From Triticum aestivum (lineage: Eukaryota; Streptophyta; Magnoliopsida; Poales; Poaceae), in the NCBI RefSeq assembly GCF_018294505.1, contig NC_057795.1:232480643-232544642 (forward strand): a DNA stretch of 64,000 bases, in the 5' to 3' direction. A program made the position numbers and the translations under genes. Under the pieces are notes generated by a model, which saw only the letters and a program-made list of their open reading frames with translations, did no database searches and was not told the origin of the DNA. Within the stretch, counting starts at the first letter, position 1. The number at the start of each line of letters is the position of its first letter. Shown here piece by piece: positions 56,666 to 64,000 of this stretch.

Positions 56666-57691
56666 ATGTCTAGGAAAATGTACCAAGGTGGTTCTTCAAG
56701 AAAGCAAGGACCCAGGCTCGCAATGCGTGAGCAGGACGATGAACCACCAAGGGAAGCTGATGTGAGGCCTTGTGAATGGCCGTCAGAAGAGTTTATGGTC
56801 AATGCAGGCATCAAGGATGAATTTGATGCATATGTGCGTAATGCCGATCTTGAGGACTTCATGCAAGATAAGTGTCCTTAGTACTACTATTTGACTGATT
56901 CATTTGTGAGAAGGTTTAAATTTACATCTTCACGTAATTCTCAAAGTGTCCTGTTTGATAATTATGATCAATCATATACCATGGACCTAGAAGATTTTAC
57001 TGCTGCTTGCAAACTCCCGCAGTGGGGTAGTGTTAATGAACCCCGTCAATCTGAATATAAAGACTTTCTTGCTAGTATCACTATGGGAGAATCTAGAGAA
57101 ATAGCACAAGCTACCATAGGGAGCATTCATTTTCCTGCTATAAATTATTTTGCTCTTTTCATTGGTAGATGTATTAACGGTAAAGATGAAAGATGTCACA
57201 TGCGTGTTCCTGATCTTTGTGTCCTCAAGAGTGCTGTATTAGGTGATAAAGAATATAACTTGGGGGCAATTGTTGCGCGTAAGTTGCATAGTAATGGTTT
57301 AGTTGGAGATTTGTTTGGAGGGATTTATGCGACCTGTGTGGCTAATTATCTTGGTATACCTCCACATGAAGATGATAGGGAGTTGCCTCCCACTTATTTA
57401 GATTATAATGCTATGGTTAGTCATCATTTTCTTGAGAGGAATGAACAATTCCTCCAGTATCGACTAATCTTTGACAAACCTCGCGTTGTCCATGTTACTC
57501 TTCCTGCTCCTGCCCTTTTTGATTACCAGGCAAAAAGAATATATGTTATAACCAGGGAGGAAGCAACCGAGTACGAGAGGAGGACGGAGGCAGCTCGCCG
57601 CCGTGCTGCAGCCCAGGAGGCATTGGCTGCTGCATCTCAGTACGACCCCAGTTACAACTTCGGATATCAGCCAGGCTACCCATGGCCATAG
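56666..57691 (+). pseudogene. ATHILA-type additional protein of element 5
   Basis: ATG 56666; one TAG at 56879-56881 interrupts a frame otherwise open to TAG at 57689-57691. The sequence has a basic N-terminus, then 'RRFKFTSSRNSQSVLFDNYD', 'MDLEDFTAACKLPQWG', 'HFPAINYFALFIGRCINGKD', 'LFGGIYATCVANYLGIPPHE' and a C-terminal Arg/Ala-rich coiled stretch ending Tyr/Pro-rich. This is the pattern of the plant ATHILA ORF-1 family (Pfam PF03078, recalled). Its role is not established. Length is about 341 codons. It sits between the lost pol and the 3' LTR, and unlike the Tat aORF it is transcribed in the sense direction. Confidence 0.65.
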
Positions 57692-59714
57692 ACCAACTTA
57701 GGCCAAAAGCCTAACCTTGGGGGAGTACATATTTCTCACCGACATTACATTCATGTTCACACACTCATTCGAGTTGTCGGTGCTCATACTTTTTCATTAT
57801 ACTATCCATGCTAGTTTAAATCCTTTTTCTAGCTTTCTTCTTGTGTGTTCAATAAATCTTAAGAAAAAACAAAAAAATTAGTTAGTTTACTTTCCATGTT
57901 TGTAGTAGTAATTAAAATGAAAACCCAAAAAGATTTCTCGTTGTTCTTTTGCTTGTTGGGAGCTTTCCCGTGTAAATAGTTTTATTTCTTTTCTTTTCTT
58001 TGGGGGTCGAGAGGAGAAGACCATAATGAAAATGTTAAGTGGCTCTTATATGCATTATTGTAGATTTAACCAAGATCCCATATTACCTTGTCTTCTCCCT
58101 TGAGTTGAATGCTTGCAGATTCCAGCTTAGTCCAATGTACGTGCACTATTATTATTTTCCACACCGTTTGGTCGTGCAAGTGAAAGGCATTAATGACGAT
58201 ATATGATGGACTGATTGAGATGAGAGAAGCTGGTATGAACTCGACCTCTCTTGTTTTTGTAAATATGAATAGTTCATCGTTCCTGATTCAGCCTATTATG
58301 AATAAACATGTTTGCAATGACAATTAGAGATTATAGTTGCTTATGCCATGCTTAATTAGCTAGAAGCTTATAATGGTTTACCTTGCGTGCCAACATGCTA
58401 TTAAAATGGTTGTGATGTGGTATGGTAGGGTGGTATCCTCCTTTGAATGATTCGAGTGACTTGACTTGGCACATGTTCATGCACGTAGTTGAAATGAAAT
58501 CAACATAGCCTTCATGATATTTATGTTCATGGTGGATTATATCCTACTCATGCTTGCACTCAGTGTTGATTAGTTTTAATGCATGTTCATGACTGTTGTC
58601 GCTCTCTCAGTTGGTCACTTCCCAGTCTCTTGCTAGCCTTCACCTATACTAAGCGGGAATACTGCTTGTGCATCCAAACTCCATAAACCCCAAAGTTATT
58701 CCATATGATTCCACCATACCTTCGTATATGCGGTATTTACCTGCCGTTCCAAGTAAATTTGTATGTGCCAAACTCCAAACCGTCAAATGAAATTCTGTTT
58801 TGTATGCTCGAGCAGCTCATGTATCAACTAGGGCTATCTGTATCTTCCATGCTAGGTGGGTTATTCTCAAGTGGAGCGGACTCCGCTCCTCATTCACGAG
58901 AAGATGGCAAGTAACCAGGATGCCCAGTCCCATGCTTAAATCAAATCAAAATAAATAAACAAAACTCCCCCAGGATTGTTGCTACTTGGAGGCACCCGTT
59001 GTTTCGGGCAAGCCATGGATTGATGCTTGTTGGTGGTGGGGGAGTATAAACTTTACCATTCTATTTGGGAACCGCCTATAATGTGTGTAGCATGGAAGAT
59101 ATCGAGATCTCATAGTTGTTATGTTGATAGTGAAAGTATACCGCTAAAAATGTTATTCATCTCTATTTCAAAATCGAGCTCTGGCACCTCTACAAATTCC
59201 TGCTTCCCTCTGCGAAGGGCCTATCTATTTACTTTTATGTTGAGTCATCACCCTCTTATTAAAAAGCACCCGCTGGAGAGCACCGCTGTCATTTGCATGC
59301 ATTACTATTAGTTTATATTGGGTATGACTTAACTGGATCTCTTTTACCATGAATTACAATGTTTAGTCAGTCCTTGATCTTTAAAGGTGCTCTGCATTTA
59401 TGTTTTGTGGTTTCAGAAAGGGCTAGCGAGATACCATCCTGTTATATCATATTATGATTGTTTTGAGAAAGTGTTGTCATCCCAGTTTTATTATTATTGC
59501 TCGCTAGTTGATTATGCCATTGATATGAGTAAACATGAGACCTAAGTGTTATTGTGAATATGGTTAGTTCATAATCTTTGCTAAAAACTTGAATGCTAGC
59601 TTTACATATTTACAACAACAAGAGCAAACAGAGTTTGTAAAAGTTTTTCTTTATCACTTTCAGTTTATCAACTGAATTGCTGGAGGACAAGCAAAGGTTT
59701 AAGCTTGGGGGAGT
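57692..59714 (+). other. Element 5 3' untranslated region with polypurine tract
   Basis: Two kilobases of AT-rich non-coding sequence without a gene. The 3' polypurine tract AAGCTTGGGGGAGT (59701-59714) abuts the LTR. A related CCTTGGGGGAGTA lies at about 57713-57726, just after the ATHILA-type gene. Confidence 0.6.
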
Positions 59715-61117
59715 TGATACGTCTCCGTTGTATCTACTTTTCCAAACACTTTTGCCCTTGTTTTGGACTCTAACTTGCATGATTTGAATGGAACTAACCC
59801 GGACTGACGCTGTTTTCAGCGGAACTGCCATGGTGTTACTTTTGTGCAGAAATAAAAGTTCTCGGAATGACCTGAAAATCCATGGAGCAACTTTTCAGAA
59901 TTAATAAAAAATACTAGCGAAAGAAATAACGTCAAGGGCCTCACACCCTGTCCACGAGGGTGGGGGGCGAGCCCCCTCCCCCTGGGCGTGCCCCCTACCT
60001 CGTGGGCCCCCTGGACGTCCACGGACCTCAACTCCAACTCCATATATTTGCTTTCGCAGAGAAAAAAATTAGAGAGAAAGTTTCATCGCGTTTTACGATA
60101 CGGAGCCGCTGCCAAGCCCTAATCTCTCTCGAGAGGGCTGATCTGGAGTCCGTTCGGGGCTCCGGAGGGGGATTCGTCGCCGTCGTCATCATCAACCATC
60201 CTCCATCACCAATTCCATGATGCTCACCACCGTGCGTGAGTAATTCCATCGTAGGCTTGCTGGACGGTGATGGGTTGGATGAGATTTACCATGTAATCAA
60301 GTTAGTTTTGTTAGGGTTTGATCCCTAGTATCCACTATGTTCTGAGATTGATGTTGCTATGACTTTGCTATGCTTAATGCTTGTCACTAGGGCCCGAATG
60401 CCATGATTTCAGATCTGAACCTATTATGTTGTCATGAATATATGTGAGTTGTTGATCCTATCTTGCAAGTCTATAGTCACCTATTATGTGTTATGATCCG
60501 ACAACCCCGAAGTGACAATAATCGGGATACTTCTCGGTGATAACCATAGTTTGAGGAGTTCATGTATTCACTATATGTTAATGCTTTGGTCCGGTACTCT
60601 ATTAAAAGGAGGCCTCAATATCCCTTAGTTTCCACTAGGACCCCGCTGCCACGGGAGGGTAGGATAAAAGATGTCATGCAAGTTCTTTTCCATAAGCACG
60701 TAGGACTATATTCGGAATACATGCCTACATTACATTGATGAATTGGAGCTAGTTCTGTGTCACCCTATGTTATAACTATTGCATGAGGAATCACATCCGA
60801 CATAATTATCCATCACTGATCCAATGCCTACGAGCTTTTCACATATTGTGCTTTGCTTATTTACTTTACCATTGCCACTGTTACAATTACTACAAAACTG
60901 CTATTGTTACTTTTGCTATTGTTACTGTTACTTCCATACTACTTTGCTACTAAATACTTTGCTGCAGATACTAAGTTATCCAGGTGTGGTTGAATTGACA
61001 ACTCAACTGCTAATACTTGAGAATATTCTTTGGCTCCCCTTGTGTTGAATCAATAAATTTGTGTTGAATACTCTATCCTCGAAAACTGTTGCGATCCCCT
61101 ATACTTGTGGGTTATCA
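59715..61117 (+). repeat. Element 5 3' LTR
   Basis: 1403 bp from TGATACGTCTCC to GGGTTATCA, followed by the CCGCC duplication. It shows what the uninterrupted 5' LTR looked like and confirms the element 4 insertion point in a GC-rich tract. Confidence 0.95.
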
Positions 61118-64000
61118 CCGCCTCGGCTCCGTAAACCATGAAAAAAGGCGTATAACCCGTAGACCTGTTAGGAGTAGTATTGATGCTCCATATCACAGAG
61201 GGTAACTCCTCAACCCAACAACCCCGCGTCCGTTGCAAGGGAACCAAAAGCCAGGGCTTGATGCCTTTCAAGATTTCCTGATTGGTTCTTTCAGCTTGAC
61301 CATTGGACTAAGGACGAGCCACGGATGGAACATCAAGCCGAATATGCTCACATTGACAAAATTCTTCCATGGCGCCTTTCGACAGATTGGTACCATTGTC
61401 AGTTATAATGTTGTGTCGAAAGACCAAGCAAAATATCACCTTCTTCATGAATTGAACCGCCGTAGCTGCGTCACACTTACTAACTGGCTCTGTGTCAACC
61501 CACTTTGTGAACTTGTCAACCGCCACCAAGAGGTGGATCTTTTTATCTTTTTGTCAAGTCCCCAGACTGCAAACGGCCACGTAATTGGAATCATCCTTAA
61601 CTCTTGAACCGGCACGTGAGCATGTCTCGAGAACTTCTGACAACCGTCACATTTACTAACCAGATCCTCCGCATTAGCATGAGCCGTCAGCCAATAAAAT
61701 CCATTATGGAAAGCCTTGGCCACAAGGGTTTTGACCCAGCATGATGGCCACAATCCCCTTCATGAATCTCACAAAGAATTTGTTGACCTTCCTCAGGAGA
61801 AACACAATGCTGAAACGCCCCAGTGACACTGCGATGATGCAACTCGCCATTGGCAATTGTCATTGACTTAGACCGCCGAGTTATCTGCCTGGCCAAGGTG
61901 TCATCCTCAAGCAACTAACCCTAGGTCATATAAACCAAATATGGCACCGTCCAATTTGGGATTACGTGAAGAGCCGCCACCAATTGTGCTTCCGGGTCAG
62001 GAACAGCCAAGTCTTCCTCTATAGGCAATTTGACAGAAGGGTTATGCAGAATATCCAAGAAAGCATTAGGCGGCACCGGCTTACACTGAGACCCCAGCCG
62101 GCTTAAGGCATCAGCTGCCTCATTCTTTCTGTGGTCAATGTACTCCAGTTGGTAACCCTTGAAATGTCCAGCAATGGCATCAACTTCACGGCGATAAGCC
62201 GCCATGAGAGGGTCCTTGGAATCCCACTTTCCTCAAACTTGTTGAGCCACCAAATCTGAGTCGCCAAAGCACCTTACCCGGCTTAAGCTCATCTCCTTAG
62301 CCATCTGAAGACCATGGAGCAAGGCCTCATACTCAGCTGCATTGTAAGTACAGGGAAACTTTAACCGTAGCACATAACAAAATTTCTCACCTCGAGGGGA
62401 AGCTAAAACAACTCCAGCCCCCAATCCCTGCAATTGCTTGGACCCATCAAAGTGAATAGTCCAATACGTGTTGTCTGGCATCTCTTCAGGCATCTGCAGC
62501 TCTGTCCAATCGTTGATGAAGTCCACCAGTGCTTGAGACTTGATAGCAGTGCATGGCACATACTTTAAACCATGAGGCCCAAGTTCAATGGCCCACTTGG
62601 CGACTCGTCCTGTGGCTTCTCTGTTTTGAATGATATCTCCTAAAGGAGCAGAACTGACCACAGTGATAGGATGGCCCAGGAAATATTGCTTAAGCTTCCG
62701 GCTTGCCATGAACACCCCATAAACGAGCTTCTGCCTATGTGGATACCGTTGTTTGGACTCAATAAGTACCTCACTGATGTAATAAACCGGCCGTTGAACC
62801 GGATGCTCCTTGCCAGCCTCCTTGCGTTCCACCACAATGGCTACACTGATGGCACGTGTATTAGCAGCCACATATAACAATAATGGCTCCTTATCAATGG
62901 GAGCAGCAAGGACTGGGGCTCAGCTAGATGTCTCTTCAAGTCTTCAAAGGCAACGTTAGCAGCATCACTCCAGACGAATACGTCTATCTTCATCATCATC
63001 TGATACAGCGGTATCGCCTTCTCACCTAACCAGCTTATGAATCGGCTTAAAGTAGAAATACGACCCGCCAAACGCTAAACATCATTGATACACGCTGGTT
63101 TAGCCAAAGAAGTGATTGCCCTGATCTTCTCCGGGTTAGCCTCAATGCCCTTGTTGGAAACAAGAAAATCCAAAAGCTTGCCTGCAAGCACACCAAAAAC
63201 ACACTTGGTTGGGTTAAGCATCATCTTGTAGACCCGGAGATTATCAAAGGTCTCCTTCAGATCATCTATCAGGGTCTCCTTCTCTCTGGATTTCACCACA
63301 ATGTCCTCCACATAAGCATGAACATTACGCCCAATTTGATTATGAAGATAGTTCTGCACACACTGCTGATAAGTCGCCTGGGCACTCTTAAGCCCAAAAG
63401 GCATAGACACATAGCAGAAGGCTCCAAATGGAGTAATAAAAGCCGTCTTCTCCTGGTCCTTAACTGCCATCTTGATCTAATGATAACCGAAATAAGCATC
63501 CAAAAAGCTCAAGCGCTCACAACCCGTCGTAGCGTCAATGATCTGATCAATATGAGGGAGAGCGAAGGGATCAGCCGGCCAAGCTTTGTTTAAATCCGTG
63601 TAATCCACACACATACGCCAAGTGCCGTTCTTCTTAAGCACCAGCACCGGGTTACAACCACTTTGGATGAAAAACTTCAATAATGAACCCGGCCGCCAAG
63701 AGCCAGGCCAGTTCCTCACCAGTGGCTTTACGCCTCTCTTCATTGAACCGCCAAAGAAACTACTTGACCGGCTTAAATTTTGGATCAATATTGAGAGTGT
63801 GCTCAGCGAGTTCTCTGGATACACCCGGCATGCCAGAAGGCTTCCATGCAAAGATGTCCCAGTTCTCATGGATGAACTCGATGAGTGCGCCTTCCTATTT
63901 GGGATCCAGATTGGCACTGATACTGAACTGCTTAGATGAGTCGCCTGGAACAAAATCAACAAGCTTGGTGTCATCAACCGACTTAAACTTCATTACCGGT
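61118..64000 (-). pseudogene. Element 2 pol: integrase, RNase H and RT (broken, runs out of window)
   Basis: Order on the minus strand from 64000: end of protease region 'SANLDPK' then TAG at 63895-63897; RT ('RMCVDYTDLNKAWPADPFAL', 'MPFGLKSAQATYQQC'); the active box reads YVED instead of YVDD (63303-63314), so the second-metal Asp is lost; archaeal-type RNase H ('IHFDGSKQLQGLGAGVVL', 'RKNEAADALSRLG'); integrase finger 'CDGCQKFSRHA'; D in 'IITDNGTNL'; a short deletion near 61553 after 'VWGLD'; TAG-type stop before 'SNGQAE'. Many stops and frameshifts occur (for example near 63480, 63072, 62232, 61920, 61754). The final 154 bp join the fragment at 42332-42737 across element 5. Confidence 0.8.

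Larger units (their letters stand above)
42738..61117 (+). mobile_element. Element 5: Athila-type gypsy element without RT or integrase
   Basis: LTRs at 42738-42997 plus 51893-53014 (split by element 4) and at 59715-61117, flanked by a perfect 5-bp duplication CCGCC (42733-42737 and 61118-61122). The interior has an intact primer site, gag and protease in one frame, and an ATHILA-type extra protein, but no RT, RNase H or integrase. It is therefore non-autonomous and would depend on relatives such as element A. Confidence 0.85.
23642..64000 (-). mobile_element. Element 2: Tat-lineage gypsy retrotransposon, 5' part beyond window, twice interrupted
   Basis: Minus-strand element. Its 3' LTR is 23642-24159, followed (in + coordinates) by a + strand antisense gene at 25213-28468, repeats, then pol on the minus strand. 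Element 3 interrupts it at 28706-41394 and element 5 at 42738-61117, both with perfect 5-bp duplications. Pol resumes at 61118 in the correct order and runs past the window end. Many stops, deletions and a changed RT active site show it is dead. Its gag and 5' LTR are not in the window, so its own target duplication cannot be tested. Confidence 0.85.

Noticed and set aside
61050..61117. C-terminal end of the minus-strand frame at 61050-61271
   Set aside because: It is translated from the element 5 LTR; the real continuation is at 42737 and below.

Overview
The window is plant DNA that looks like intergenic sequence of a large grass genome, most likely Triticeae (the wheat, barley and Aegilops group). 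It is almost entirely nested LTR retrotransposons. I found no intact host gene, rRNA or tRNA. The family names below come from recalled domain and LTR patterns; no database was searched.

Layout. (i) 1-3862: the 3' part of a Ty3/gypsy chromovirus-type element on the + strand (RT, RNase H, integrase, LTR remnant). (ii) 3863-5815: a dispersed repeat of unknown class, then sequence with no recognisable gene. (iii) 5816-20227: element A, an Athila-type (Sabrina-like) gypsy element on the + strand. Its gag is split by element 1 (7999-17333, target duplication GATTG). Element A is cut inside its integrase at 20227 by a CACTA-like insertion (20228-23641), which carries a decayed B3-domain-like gene. 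(iv) 23642-64000+: element 2, a Tat-lineage gypsy element on the - strand that runs out of the window. It is interrupted by element 3 (28706-41394, - strand, duplication AGATC) and by element 5 (42738-61117, Athila-type, + strand, duplication CCGCC). Element 4 (42998-51887, - strand, Tat-like) sits inside the 5' LTR of element 5.

How the genes work together. Elements A and 3 carry or carried a full gag-protease-RT-RNase H-integrase set. Element 2 has pol, but its RT active site is changed and much of it lies outside the window. Elements 4 and 5 have gag-protease but no RT or integrase, and element 1 has only scraps of RT, so these three would need enzymes supplied in trans. Elements 1, 2, 3 and 4 all carry a second, spliced gene between pol (or its remains) and the 3' LTR. 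It is transcribed against gag-pol and encodes a conserved N-terminal domain followed by charged and coiled-coil sequence. In elements 2, 3 and 4 it has its own TATA-like box. Where gag-pol and this antisense gene converge tail to tail, elements 1, 2 and 3 each hold an unrelated short tandem repeat.

Element 3 is the youngest and best preserved: its two LTRs differ by about 4 substitutions and 1 indel over 484 bp by eye. Nearly all coding regions in the window carry nonsense or frameshift lesions and are listed as pseudogenes. I rate the antisense spliced gene with its convergence repeats, and an in-frame TAG shared by elements 2 and 3 between protease and RT, as the most interesting signals.
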